Source: Saccharicrinis sp963675435
GTDB lineage: Bacteria > Bacteroidota > Bacteroidia > Bacteroidales > Marinilabiliaceae
Direction: 5' to 3'
Length of the DNA stretch: 64,000 bases
NCBI GenBank assembly: GCA_963675435.1
Contig: OY776216.1
Location: 558,001 to 622,000 of the forward strand
The position numbers and the translations under genes were made by a program. This document shows, piece by piece, positions 1-8,907 of the stretch; within the stretch, counting starts at the first letter, position 1, and each line of letters opens with the position of its first letter. Under the pieces are notes generated by a model, which searched no databases, had not been told where the DNA came from, and saw only the letters and a list, made by a program, of their open reading frames with translations.

Positions 1-2
1 AT

Positions 3-830
3 TTTTTACTTTCTTATGTTGCTAATAGTAAAGGCGACCAACAACAAATAATAAGTACTTTTATTGATTCAACAAAAGCGAAAACACGACTTAGTTTTAG
101 GTTAAAAGACATTGGTACAACCAGAATGACGGAACTTTATGATCATGTGGTTAAAAGTTTAGGCGAATATTTCCCTAATGAAAAATATTATACATATGTT
201 ACTGGAGCAAGTGTTTTGTTTTTTAAAGGAACAAAGTACTTAATACATAACTTGTTTGTAAGTTTATTTCTGGCCATTATTTTAATTGCATCTTTTATGG
301 CATGGATGTTTTCATCTAAAAGAATGGTTCTTGTTTCACTTATTCCTAACCTAATTCCATTAATCATGACTGCGGCTTTAATGGGATATTTTTCAATACC
401 GATTAAGCCGTCAACCATATTGGTTTTTAGTATTGCCTTTGGGATCTCAGTAGATGATACTATTCACTATTTAGCTAAATACCGACAGGAATTAAGCGAA
501 ACTAACTGGAGTATTAAAGCTGCGGTTGTTTTAGCTTTAAAAGAAACTGGAGTAAGTATGATTTATACCTCAATAATATTATTCTTTGGTTTTGGTATTT
601 TTGGTTTTTCAGAATTTGGAGGAACTGTCGCCTTAGGTGTATTAGTTGCTGTTACATTGTTAATAGCGCTTTTCTCTAATTTAATTTTATTACCTTCAAT
701 TTTACTAACGCTTGAAAAACTAATTACCAATAAATCGTTTAAAGAACCATTATTACATATTTATAATGAAGATGAAGATATTGAGTTAGAGGAGTTAAAA
801 ATTGAAAAGAAATCAAAAGATCAAAAATAA
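3..830 (+). CDS. MMPL/RND-family exporter, C-terminal fragment (5' end outside window)
   Basis: The frame is already open at the first bases of the window, so this is the last 275 residues of a larger protein whose start lies upstream. It has several long hydrophobic segments and, in the middle, the motif GISVDDTIHYLAKYR. Acidic residues in a membrane helix of this kind are typical of the proton-relay helix of RND/MMPL pumps. The tail after the last helix is short, charged and cytoplasmic (many E and K). Family knowledge suggests export of a lipid or hydrophobic molecule across the inner membrane; the substrate cannot be read. The next gene starts at the base after the stop, so the two are probably co-transcribed, which would fit a link with isoprenoid lipids (inference). 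Confidence 0.8.
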   Translation, partial: FLLSYVANSKGDQQQIISTFIDSTKAKTRLSFRLKDIGTTRMTELYDHVVKSLGEYFPNEKYYTYVTGASVLFFKGTKYLIHNLFVSLFLAIILIASFMAWMFSSKRMVLVSLIPNLIPLIMTAALMGYFSIPIKPSTILVFSIAFGISVDDTIHYLAKYRQELSETNWSIKAAVVLALKETGVSMIYTSIILFFGFGIFGFSEFGGTVALGVLVAVTLLIALFSNLILLPSILLTLEKLITNKSFKEPLLHIYNEDEDIELEELKIEKKSKDQK

Positions 831-1805
831 ATGTTATCGATAAATCAGGTTCAAGAACTTATTAAAAGTGAAATAGAACAAACAAACTTCATTAAAACAC
901 CTACTAATTTATACGAACCTATTGAGTATACAATGGAAATGGGTGGTAAAAGAATTAGGCCCTTGATGTGTTTAATGGCCACACAACTTTTTAATGGAGA
1001 CATTCAAAAAGCTTTAAAACCTGCTCTTGGACTTGAAATATTTCACAACTTCACATTGCTTCATGATGATATTATGGATAATGCTGATGTGAGACGTAAC
1101 AAACCAACAGTTCATAAAAAATGGAACGAAAATGTAGGCATTCTTTCAGGTGATGCTATGCTGATTAATGCCTATCAATACATCACTCAAAGTGAAAACG
1201 ATGTATTACCTGACTTATTAAAACTATTTAATGATGTTGCATTAGGCGTTTGTGAAGGACAACAATATGACATGGACTATGAAGATAGGGAAGATGTTAC
1301 TGTTGATGAATACATTGAAATGATTAGGCTTAAAACTGCTATATTATTAGCTGGAAGTTTAAAGGCTGGTGCGATACTTGCAAAAGCCACTGAAAAAGAT
1401 GCAGATTTAATATACCAATTCGGTATTAATATAGGTATTGCATTTCAACTTCAGGATGATTATTTAGATAGTTTTGGAGACCAAAAAACCTTTGGAAAAA
1501 GGATAGGAGGCGATATTATTGCCAATAAAAAAACATTTTTACTAATTACTGCCCTTAATAATGCAACCTTTGAGGACAAACAAACGTTAAAAAGTTGGAT
1601 TGATGCAAAAGACTTTGACGAACAAGAAAAAATAGACGCAGTCAAAGCAATCTTCATCAAAAATTTGGTAGATGAATCTTCCCAAAAATTAATGGAAGAG
1701 TATTACAATCATGCTATGAACAACATCAGCCAAATAAACGGTAATGAAAAAATTAAAAACGAATTAATAGATTTTGCAAAAAATCTTATGCAAAGAATTA
1801 ACTAA
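831..1805 (+). CDS. Polyprenyl diphosphate synthase
   Basis: Trans-type isoprenyl diphosphate synthase of 324 residues, the usual length. It condenses isopentenyl diphosphate units onto an allylic primer in the cytoplasm. Both Mg-binding aspartate motifs are present: DDIMD at residues 79-83 and DDYLD at 209-213. The GGKRIRP substrate-binding segment is at about 38-44. Phe74 lies five residues before the first motif, a position known to limit chain length, so a short to medium product (FPP/GGPP class) is as likely as a quinone side chain. The ATG directly follows the stop of the upstream MMPL gene. Exact product length is undecided, so no gene symbol is given. Confidence 0.9.
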   Translation: MLSINQVQELIKSEIEQTNFIKTPTNLYEPIEYTMEMGGKRIRPLMCLMATQLFNGDIQKALKPALGLEIFHNFTLLHDDIMDNADVRRNKPTVHKKWNENVGILSGDAMLINAYQYITQSENDVLPDLLKLFNDVALGVCEGQQYDMDYEDREDVTVDEYIEMIRLKTAILLAGSLKAGAILAKATEKDADLIYQFGINIGIAFQLQDDYLDSFGDQKTFGKRIGGDIIANKKTFLLITALNNATFEDKQTLKSWIDAKDFDEQEKIDAVKAIFIKNLVDESSQKLMEEYYNHAMNNISQINGNEKIKNELIDFAKNLMQRIN

Positions 1806-1861
1806 TTATTACTAAAATAATTTGTAACTTTTTGCCCAATTCAAAATATTTTCGATATCTC

Positions 1862-3370
1862 ATGGAACAATTAGAAGGGAAAATTATACAGGTTGTTGGA
1901 CCTGTAATCGACGTAAGTTTTGTCTTAAAAGACCAGGAACTTCCTAATATTTTAGACGCTCTGGAAATTACACGTGACAATGGAGAGATAATTACAATAG
2001 AATGCCAACAACATATTGGAGAAAACACAATTAGATGTATCTCAATGGATGCAACTGATGGTTTAGTTAGAGGTATGAAGGTAATTCCTACTGGTCAACC
2101 AATAATGATGCCCCCTGGGAACTCAGTACGCGGACGACTTTTAAGTGTTACAGGAGCAGCCATTGATGGTATAGGAAATGTTGATAAAACTAATGGTGTT
2201 CCTATTCATAGAGAACCTCCAAAATTTGAAGATTTATCAACTGAAAGTGAAATTCTTTTTACAGGTATTAAAGTAGTTGATTTAATTGAACCTTACGCAA
2301 AAGGAGGTAAAATTGGTTTATTTGGTGGAGCCGGTGTTGGAAAAACAGTTTTAATTCAAGAATTAATCAATAATATTGCTAAAGGTTATGATGGTTTATC
2401 TGTATTTGCAGGCGTGGGTGAACGAACTCGTGAAGGAAATGACCTTTTACGAGAAATGATCGAAGCAGGAATTGTAAACTACGGCGAAGAATTTAAAAAG
2501 AGTATGGAAGAAGGTAGCTGGGATTTATCCAAAGTAGATAAAAAAGCTTTAGATGAATCACAGGTAACTATGGTTTTCGGTCAAATGAATGAACCACCTG
2601 GTGCACGTGCCAGAGTTGCTTTATCAGGATTAAGTATTGCTGAAAGTTTTAGAGATGGTGATGGTTCGGGTGCCGGTAAAGATATTTTATTATTCGTTGA
2701 TAATATTTTCCGTTTTACCCAAGCAGGTTCAGAAGTTTCTGCCCTTTTAGGTCGTATGCCATCTGCAGTAGGATACCAGCCTACTCTATCTTCGGAAATG
2801 GGTGAATTACAAGAAAGAATTACTTCTACTAAAAATGGTTCTATTACTTCTGTTCAAGCAGTATATGTACCAGCAGATGATTTAACAGACCCTGCTCCGG
2901 CTACAACATTTACTCACTTAGATGCCACAACTGTATTAAGCCGTAAAATAGCTGAGTTAGGTATTTATCCTGCAGTAGATCCATTGGATTCAACATCAAG
3001 GATTCTGACTCCAGAAATTGTTGGAGAAAAACACTATAAAACTGCACAAAGAGTAAAAGAAATTTTACAGCGATATAAAGAACTTCAAGATATTATTGCC
3101 ATTCTTGGTATGGAAGAATTATCTGAAGAAGACAAACTTGTTGTACATAGAGCCAGAAGGGTACAAAGATTCTTATCTCAACCTTTCCATGTTGCCGAGC
3201 AATTTACTGGTTTAAAAGGTACTTTTGTTAGTATTGAAGATACTATCAAAGGATTTAATATGATTATTGATGGTGAAGTTGATAAATATCCTGAAGCCGC
3301 TTTTAACCTAGTTGGTACAATAGAAGAAGCTATTGAGAAAGGTGAAAAATTACTTGCTGAAGCTAAATAA
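1862..3370 (+). CDS. atpD: F1Fo ATP synthase subunit beta
   Basis: Catalytic beta subunit of the F1 sector, 502 residues from the ATG at 1862. An in-frame TTG at 1832 would add ten residues with no homology to the family, so the ATG is preferred. Visible features: N-terminal beta-barrel (GKIIQVVGPVIDVSF), Walker A GGAGVGKT at 155-162, the GERTREGNDL segment, Walker B ILLFVDNIFRFTQAG, and a C-terminal helical domain with the DELSEED-type motif EELSEED. All catalytic motifs are intact. It is followed two bases later by atpC. The other ATP synthase genes are not in the window: the pair is closed by a terminator and then a polysaccharide gene. Confidence 0.98.
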   Translation: MEQLEGKIIQVVGPVIDVSFVLKDQELPNILDALEITRDNGEIITIECQQHIGENTIRCISMDATDGLVRGMKVIPTGQPIMMPPGNSVRGRLLSVTGAAIDGIGNVDKTNGVPIHREPPKFEDLSTESEILFTGIKVVDLIEPYAKGGKIGLFGGAGVGKTVLIQELINNIAKGYDGLSVFAGVGERTREGNDLLREMIEAGIVNYGEEFKKSMEEGSWDLSKVDKKALDESQVTMVFGQMNEPPGARARVALSGLSIAESFRDGDGSGAGKDILLFVDNIFRFTQAGSEVSALLGRMPSAVGYQPTLSSEMGELQERITSTKNGSITSVQAVYVPADDLTDPAPATTFTHLDATTVLSRKIAELGIYPAVDPLDSTSRILTPEIVGEKHYKTAQRVKEILQRYKELQDIIAILGMEELSEEDKLVVHRARRVQRFLSQPFHVAEQFTGLKGTFVSIEDTIKGFNMIIDGEVDKYPEAAFNLVGTIEEAIEKGEKLLAEAK

Positions 3371-3372
3371 TT

Positions 3373-3627
3373 ATGGATTTAAATTTAGAAATTATTACAC
3401 CTCAAAAGATACTTTATTCGGCTGATATTGGACTTGTTTCATTACCCGGAATAAATGGAAACTTTACCGTTCTCAAAAATCACGCAGCCATTATTTCTAA
3501 ATTGGTTAAAGGAAAAATAAGAGTTATAGGTAAAGATGGTAAGGAAAGTATTTTTAATTGTGATTCTGGCATTTTCGAATGTAAAGACAACAAAGCAACT
3601 ATACTTATTGGTTCAATTAGAGACTAA
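3373..3627 (+). CDS. atpC: F1Fo ATP synthase subunit epsilon, short form
   Basis: 84-residue epsilon subunit, containing only the N-terminal beta-sandwich (LEIITPQKILYSADIG, then LPGINGNFTVLKNHAAIISKL). The C-terminal two-helix regulatory arm of the roughly 135-residue E. coli protein is missing, which is common in this phylum. It couples F1 to the c-ring in the central stalk. It starts two bases after the atpD stop, so the two are one transcript. A strong hairpin with a T tract follows 24 bases after its stop. Confidence 0.93.
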   Translation: MDLNLEIITPQKILYSADIGLVSLPGINGNFTVLKNHAAIISKLVKGKIRVIGKDGKESIFNCDSGIFECKDNKATILIGSIRD

Positions 3628-3650
3628 GAATATTTAATAAATAAACAGAA

Positions 3651-3681
3651 AAACCGTTATCATTTATGATATCGGTTTTTT
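3651..3681 (+). terminator. Rho-independent terminator of atpDC
   Basis: Arms of 13 bases (aaaccgttatcat at 3651-3663 and atgatatcggttt at 3666-3678) pair with a single T-T mismatch around a 2-base loop. They run into a T tract ending at 3681. The hairpin sits just after atpC and 19 bases before the next start codon. Confidence 0.85.
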
Positions 3682-3699
3682 GCATTAATAAAGGTTATT

Positions 3700-4716
3700 G
3701 TGAAAAAGGTTCTTATTATACGTTTAAGTTCAATTGGTGATATTATTCAATGTATGTCAATTACAGGTGGTTTCAAAAATCATTATCCCGATTGTGAAAT
3801 ACATTGGATTGTTCGTAAAGACTTGGCTTCATTACTTAAAATTGATCCCAGAATAGACGAGTTAATTGAATTTGATCGAAAACTTGGTATGATGGGCTTA
3901 ATTAAGCTTGCTTTTAAACTAAGAAAAGTAGGTTTTACACACGTTTATGATGCCCATAGCAATATCCGATCTAACATTTTGAAAATAATTCTTCGTCCTT
4001 TTACAATAGGACCTAAATTGATAACCCGAAGAAAAAATAGACTTAAACGTTTTTTACTATTTAAATTCAGAATCAATCTCTTACCAAAACCTTTTAGGGC
4101 ATTTGAGTCATTTAGATTACCATTGAAAAAATGGGGAATATTAAATTTCTTTACGCTACATGATAATTGGGTTTTCCCAAAAGAAACAGAAAAAAATTGT
4201 ACTGAATTATTAAAAGATCAACCATTAAAAACAATTACTTTAGTTCCTTCAGCAGCATGGGAATTAAAAAGATGGCCTGTTGAATATTGGAAAAAACTTG
4301 TATCACTGTTGCCTGATTATCATTTTACTATTCTTGCAGGACCTACAGATTCTTTTTGTGAAGAAATTGTTTCAGCAGATCCGAATCGTGTACTTAATTT
4401 AGCAGGTAAAACCTCATTATTAGAAAGTTTCTGTGTTACAGCAAAATCTAAATATGTGGTAAGTGGTGATACCGGTTTTTTACATGCTGCGGATCTATTT
4501 AACATTCCTGGTTGTGCTATTATTGGACCAACTGCCTTTGGATATCCTACTGGAGTAAATATGAAAATATTTGAAAGGAATTTACCTTGTCAACCATGCA
4601 GTAAACATGGAAATACTAAATGCAAATTGAGTGAAATAAAAAAGTGTTTGGTAGATATTACTCCAGAACAAATAGTTAATGAAATTAAAGCTAATGAAAA
4701 ATATTTTAATTTGTAA
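3700..4716 (+). CDS. Glycosyltransferase family 9 (heptosyltransferase-like)
   Basis: 338 residues from a GTG start at 3700 (KKVLIIRLSSIGDIIQ, the standard N-terminus of this family). Two-domain GT-B fold: the N-domain runs to about residue 165. The C-domain has TLVPSAAWELKRWP and then GDTGFLHAADLFNIPGCAIIGPT, which matches the sugar-nucleotide binding region of ADP-heptose:LPS heptosyltransferases. A Cys-rich tail (CQPCSKHGNTKC, then KKCL) is also typical of GT9. It probably adds a heptose or related sugar to the LPS core at the inner face of the inner membrane. It opens a run of plus-strand LPS genes; the GT90 gene follows 11 bases on. Donor and acceptor are not readable. Confidence 0.88.
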   Translation: MKKVLIIRLSSIGDIIQCMSITGGFKNHYPDCEIHWIVRKDLASLLKIDPRIDELIEFDRKLGMMGLIKLAFKLRKVGFTHVYDAHSNIRSNILKIILRPFTIGPKLITRRKNRLKRFLLFKFRINLLPKPFRAFESFRLPLKKWGILNFFTLHDNWVFPKETEKNCTELLKDQPLKTITLVPSAAWELKRWPVEYWKKLVSLLPDYHFTILAGPTDSFCEEIVSADPNRVLNLAGKTSLLESFCVTAKSKYVVSGDTGFLHAADLFNIPGCAIIGPTAFGYPTGVNMKIFERNLPCQPCSKHGNTKCKLSEIKKCLVDITPEQIVNEIKANEKYFNL

Positions 4717-4727
4717 TAGGATTTAAA

Positions 4728-5696
4728 ATGGCAGCATTATTTTCAAAAAGAATAATAGGAAAACATAAAAACAATAAATTACTCTATTATTTACATGGTT
4801 ACTTTGTAATGTGGTTTAATTCTGCATACAAAGCCAGAAAATTAGATAAAGAATTAAAATTATTAAATAGGTTTGATAAAAATTATATTTCTGACAGACT
4901 TAATTATTATAATAAATTATCAAATAAAACTACATTAAAAAACTATATCCAATTAGGCAATTTTAAATATACTGGAGAATTTAAAACATATTATTTAGAC
5001 ACATTTAAATTCATAAAATATTTTAATCCAAAAGAAAAATTATCATACGTATTTGGAGATGTTACACACATACCAGAACAACCAACAATTGTAAAAAGTC
5101 GACCCATAAAAGGAGACAATACAAATTCTATTCTTCTTAATTTAAATAAAGTCAGACATTTTGTTTTTGTAAACGATCAAATTCCATATATAAATAAAAA
5201 AGACCTCTTAATTTGGAGAGGTAAAGTAATTGCTAACAGAATGCCACAAAGATATCAGTTTTTCCAAACTCATTTTGAAAATAATAAATGCGATATAGGC
5301 GCTGTAAATAGCAATGTAAACCCTAAAATTTGGATAAAACCAAGATTAACAATAGATGAACAACTCCAATATAAATTTATATTATCCTTAGAAGGAAATG
5401 ATGTAGCAACAAATTTAAAATGGATTATGTCATCTAATTCTGTAGCCGTAATGCCAAAACCCAAATACGAAACTTGGTTTATGGAAGGGACTTTAATTCC
5501 TGATTTTCATTATATATGTATAAAAGACGACTTTTCTGATCTAAATGAAAAGTTAGAATACTATACAAAAAATCCAGAAAAAACTGCAGAAATTATTAAT
5601 AATTCAAATATCTACATTAATCAGTTTAAAAATAAAAAAAGAGAAAAATTAATATCATTACTGGTTCTAAATAAGTATTTTGATATGATTAAATAA
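4728..5696 (+). CDS. Glycosyltransferase family 90 (CAP10/LpsA-like), copy 1
   Basis: 322 residues with no signal peptide. The middle holds the GT90/CAP10 pattern: KSRPI, then LIWRGKV, and later KFILSLEGNDVATNLKWIM followed by a Ser-rich turn and MPKPKYETWFMEG. In this family the block binds the UDP-sugar donor, and bacterial members act in LPS core or O-chain synthesis. A paralogue lies on the other strand at 13426-14415. The last third of the two proteins is nearly identical, while the first third has diverged. It follows the GT9 gene by 11 bases, so the two are likely co-transcribed. The sugar transferred is unknown. Confidence 0.82.
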   Translation: MAALFSKRIIGKHKNNKLLYYLHGYFVMWFNSAYKARKLDKELKLLNRFDKNYISDRLNYYNKLSNKTTLKNYIQLGNFKYTGEFKTYYLDTFKFIKYFNPKEKLSYVFGDVTHIPEQPTIVKSRPIKGDNTNSILLNLNKVRHFVFVNDQIPYINKKDLLIWRGKVIANRMPQRYQFFQTHFENNKCDIGAVNSNVNPKIWIKPRLTIDEQLQYKFILSLEGNDVATNLKWIMSSNSVAVMPKPKYETWFMEGTLIPDFHYICIKDDFSDLNEKLEYYTKNPEKTAEIINNSNIYINQFKNKKREKLISLLVLNKYFDMIK

Positions 5697-5784
5697 TTAC
5701 AATTTTAATTGACAACATTATTTATTACTAAAAAAGAACAAGTATTTAATCTATATTTGTCATACAAAAACATATAGAAGATTA

Positions 5785-6546
5785 ATGAGATTTCAAATAA
5801 ACCCAAAATTTAAAGAATTAGAAGATTTCTTAATTTCCTTACCTAAAGATTTTTATACTACAGGAGAGTCTATTTATAGTGGACGAAATGAAATTAAAGT
5901 TTTTAATTATAAGGGATACAAAATCAATGTAAAATCTTTTAAAATACCTCATTTTATAAACAAAGTTGCATATGCTTGGATCAGAGGATCGAAAGCCAGA
6001 CATTCGTATGAATATGCACTAAAAATGCGCAAAGTAGGTGCAGAAACACCTGAACCAATAGGTTATGTTGAAGTATTAAAAAAAGGATTATTTAATAAAA
6101 GTTATTATATCAGTGTTCACCATAATTACGATTTCACTATTAGAGATTTAATTGGCTTTGAATTTGAGGACAAGGATAATATTCTCAGACAATTTGCACA
6201 GTACACTTATGAGAAACTTCACAAAAATAAAATACATCATTTAGACTATTCAAGAGGTAATATCTTAATAAAAAAACTTATTAATAATAAATATAGTTTT
6301 AGTGTTGTTGATATAAACAGAATGAAATTTGAAAAAATGCCTTACTTAAAAGGATTAAAGAATTTTCGTCAAATATGGGCAAGTGAAGAAGAATTAGAAA
6401 TAGTGGCAAGAGAGTATGCCAAATTAAATGGTGAAAATGAACAGGAAGCATGTAATTTATTAATTCATTTTGATAAAAAACATAAAGAGAAAATAAACAA
6501 AAAGGCTCAATTCAAGAAAAAGATTAAATTTTTAAAGAATATTTAA
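5785..6546 (+). CDS. Kdo kinase / InaA-type lipopolysaccharide kinase-like protein
   Basis: 253-residue protein-kinase-fold protein. The catalytic loop reads HHLDYSRGNILI (HxDxxxxN, with Asp and Asn in place). It is followed by VVDINRMKF, where Asp replaces the DFG metal-binding Asp in the usual RIO/Kdo-kinase style. An upstream ESIYSGRNEIKVF segment and NVKSFKIP supply the Gly-rich strand and the ATP-binding Lys. Family members phosphorylate LPS core sugars such as Kdo or heptose in the cytoplasm. Its place among GT9, GT90 and Galf-transferase genes supports this. The C-terminus is a very Lys-rich tail. A protein kinase role cannot be excluded from sequence alone. Confidence 0.78.
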   Translation: MRFQINPKFKELEDFLISLPKDFYTTGESIYSGRNEIKVFNYKGYKINVKSFKIPHFINKVAYAWIRGSKARHSYEYALKMRKVGAETPEPIGYVEVLKKGLFNKSYYISVHHNYDFTIRDLIGFEFEDKDNILRQFAQYTYEKLHKNKIHHLDYSRGNILIKKLINNKYSFSVVDINRMKFEKMPYLKGLKNFRQIWASEEELEIVAREYAKLNGENEQEACNLLIHFDKKHKEKINKKAQFKKKIKFLKNI

Positions 6547-6567
6547 TTTCACTTTTTTCTTATAAAC

Positions 6568-7611
6568 TTGAAAAACCAATTAGTAATGTATTATATAGCA
6601 CGAAATTATAGGTCAAAATTTAACGCTGCAGGTAAAGCAAAAATGGACTGTGAGAACATTTTAAAAGAAAGTGGTTGGAAAAATATTGGCTTTAGACAAA
6701 CTTGGGTATCAAACGCTGTTCTTGGTACTCTTATAAGTGCTATTGGAATAACATTAGCTTTAATCAGACTAAAACCTAAAAGCTTATTATGTTTGCAATA
6801 TCCATTAAATAAATTTTATAAATATATATTATGGGGTGCAACATTAAAAAAATGTACCATTATTACAATTGTTCATGATGTATATAATTTAAAAGGAAAG
6901 CTGTATAAAAGTCCTCATGAATTACAATTACTATCAAAATCTGATAGTCTTATATTGCATAATAAAACAATGTGTAATTGGTTTGAACAACAAAACATTA
7001 AAGCAAACCTAATTGAATTAGATATTTTTGATTACCTGCATACACCAACAATTAATATCCAAAAAAATGAAGTAGATCCTAGTAAGTACAGAATAGTATT
7101 TGCTGGTAATATGGGAAAATTTGTTTATATGTTAGATCATTTAGAACGAGGAAATTATAAATTTGATTTATATGGAATCGGTTTCAACAAGGATTTAATT
7201 AAAGATCCAAATAATACCATACTTGATTATAAAGGTTTCTTTAAATCTAACGAGGTTATTGATTATATAGATGGTGATTTTGGTCTTGTTTGGTATGGGG
7301 ATTCTCTTGACTCATGTGATGGATCAGCAGGACAATATTTAAAATATAATAATCCACATAAACTATCACTATATATTCAATGCGAAATGCCAATTATAAT
7401 TTGGAATAAAGCAGGAATGGCTAATTTTGTAATTGAAAATAACATAGGAATTACAATAAGTTCTTTAGATGAACTTAAAGAAATACTAACATCTCTATCA
7501 AAAGAGGATTTCAATACAATGAAAAATAACGTTTCTAATATTAAAAATAAAATATCAAAAGGATATTATTTAAAAACAGCTATAAGTAATGCTATAAAGC
7601 TAACTAGATAA
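6568..7611 (+). CDS. GT-B glycosyltransferase, probable galactofuranosyltransferase, copy 1
   Basis: 347 residues from a TTG at 6568; an ATG at 6586 is the alternative. TTG is preferred because its MKN start lines up with the MKT start of the paralogue at 8908. The family shows the IARNYRS start, a hydrophobic patch near 50-65, a Rossmann segment IITIVHDVYNLKG, and a C-domain with FAGNMGKF and FDLYGIGF. Then come VWYGDSLDSCDG, LKYNNPHKLSLYI and the tail MPIIIWNKAGMANFVIENNIGI. It resembles WbbI-type beta-1,6-galactofuranosyltransferases. The glf gene next to it, which makes UDP-Galf, strongly supports Galf transfer into the surface glycan. Linkage is unknown. Confidence 0.78.
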   Translation: MKNQLVMYYIARNYRSKFNAAGKAKMDCENILKESGWKNIGFRQTWVSNAVLGTLISAIGITLALIRLKPKSLLCLQYPLNKFYKYILWGATLKKCTIITIVHDVYNLKGKLYKSPHELQLLSKSDSLILHNKTMCNWFEQQNIKANLIELDIFDYLHTPTINIQKNEVDPSKYRIVFAGNMGKFVYMLDHLERGNYKFDLYGIGFNKDLIKDPNNTILDYKGFFKSNEVIDYIDGDFGLVWYGDSLDSCDGSAGQYLKYNNPHKLSLYIQCEMPIIIWNKAGMANFVIENNIGITISSLDELKEILTSLSKEDFNTMKNNVSNIKNKISKGYYLKTAISNAIKLTR

Positions 7612-7640
7612 ATGATTTTGAATAATATTTAAAATCATTT
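7610..7640. terminator. Bidirectional terminator between convergent genes
   Basis: Perfect 10-base arms, aaatgatttt (7610-7619) and aaaatcattt (7631-7640), around an 11-base loop. They overlap the stop codons of both the upstream plus-strand glycosyltransferase and the minus-strand glf gene. The A and T runs at the ends let it work in both directions. Confidence 0.7.
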
Positions 7641-8750
7641 ATTTAGTTCATACTGACATAGCTTTAAAGCTGCTTCAACTGTATCATCCATGTCATAGTA
7701 TTTATACTCAGCTAATCTACCTCCAAATAAATATTTATCACTGATTTTATTAGCCAACTCTTTATATGAAAAATATAAAGAGTTATTATGATCGTTATTT
7801 AAAGGATAATATGGTTCATTATCTTTACTAAATTCGTGAGGATATTCTCTTGTTATTACAGTCTTTAACTGCTTACCAAATTCAAAATGTTTATGTTCAA
7901 TAATTCTAGTATATGGAGTTTCTTTATCTGTATAATTAACAACTGCATTTCCTTGATAGTTATCATTATTAATTATTTCATTTTCAAAATGTAAGCTTCT
8001 ATATTCTAATTTTCCATATTCAAAATTAAAAAATTCATCAATTTTACCAGTAAATAAAACTTTATCAGCAATTTGATTTAAGTTATCTCTATCAGTAAAA
8101 TAATTTGTATCAGTTTTATATTCAATACCATCTAATAATTTACTTATAAGCTTATTATAACCTCCTATTGGTATTCCTTGATATAAATCATCAAAATAAT
8201 TATTATCAAAATTAAATCGAAAAGGTAAGCGTTTAATAATAAAGGCTGGAATTTGATTTGCCGATCTTCCCCATTGTTTTTCTGTATAGCCTTTAATCAA
8301 TTTTTCATATATATCTCTTCCTCCAAGATATAATGCCTGTTCCTCAAGATTATTTGGCTCAATATTAGCAAATTCACTTCTTTGTTCTTCAATCTTCTCT
8401 TTTGCCTCTTCAGGTGTAATTACGCCCCAAAGTTGATAAAAAGTATTCATATTAAAAGGTAAGTTATATAATTTACCATTATAATTTGCAATTGGAGAAT
8501 TAGTATATCTATTAAATTCAACAAATTGATTTACATAATTCCACACCTCTTTATTACTTGTATGAAAAATATGAGCTCCATATTTATGAACATTAATACC
8601 TTCAACCTCTTCGCAATATAAATTACCTCCTAGATGATTTCTTTTATCTATTACTAAAACTTTAAACCCTTTTTTCATTGCCTCATAAGCAAATATAGCA
8701 CCAAATAAACCGGCCCCAACTACAAGATAATCATATTGTTTCAAACCCAT
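7635..8750 (-). CDS. glf: UDP-galactopyranose mutase
   Basis: 371 residues, the normal length. FAD-dependent cytoplasmic enzyme that converts UDP-galactopyranose to UDP-galactofuranose. The N-terminal FAD-binding motif YLVVGAGLFGAIFAYEA is followed by RNHLGGN. The family block HKYGAHIFHTSNKEVWNYVNQF, the conserved GYTEKQWG motif and the C-terminal LFGGRLAEYKYYDMDD are all present. It lies between two Galf-transferase-like paralogues but on the opposite strand, so it has its own promoter. It makes the donor sugar for those two enzymes. Nothing appears broken. Confidence 0.97.
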   Translation of the reverse strand: MGLKQYDYLVVGAGLFGAIFAYEAMKKGFKVLVIDKRNHLGGNLYCEEVEGINVHKYGAHIFHTSNKEVWNYVNQFVEFNRYTNSPIANYNGKLYNLPFNMNTFYQLWGVITPEEAKEKIEEQRSEFANIEPNNLEEQALYLGGRDIYEKLIKGYTEKQWGRSANQIPAFIIKRLPFRFNFDNNYFDDLYQGIPIGGYNKLISKLLDGIEYKTDTNYFTDRDNLNQIADKVLFTGKIDEFFNFEYGKLEYRSLHFENEIINNDNYQGNAVVNYTDKETPYTRIIEHKHFEFGKQLKTVITREYPHEFSKDNEPYYPLNNDHNNSLYFSYKELANKISDKYLFGGRLAEYKYYDMDDTVEAALKLCQYELNK

Positions 8751-8907
8751 TCTTTATTAAATAAATAAAACAAAAAGTAATTACTAAAAAACCATTACTT
8801 TTAATCTAAGTGATTGATACAAATATATAATTATTAATTTCAAAATACCTTTTATTTATTAACGCTGATTATCTTTACGACCATAATCTAAAATGCAATT
8901 TATTTTG

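Noticed and set aside
188..418. Minus-strand open frame inside the MMPL gene, and similar opposite-strand frames inside uvrC, ade and the TonB genes
   Set aside because: They lie wholly within well-supported genes and show low-complexity mirror translations only.
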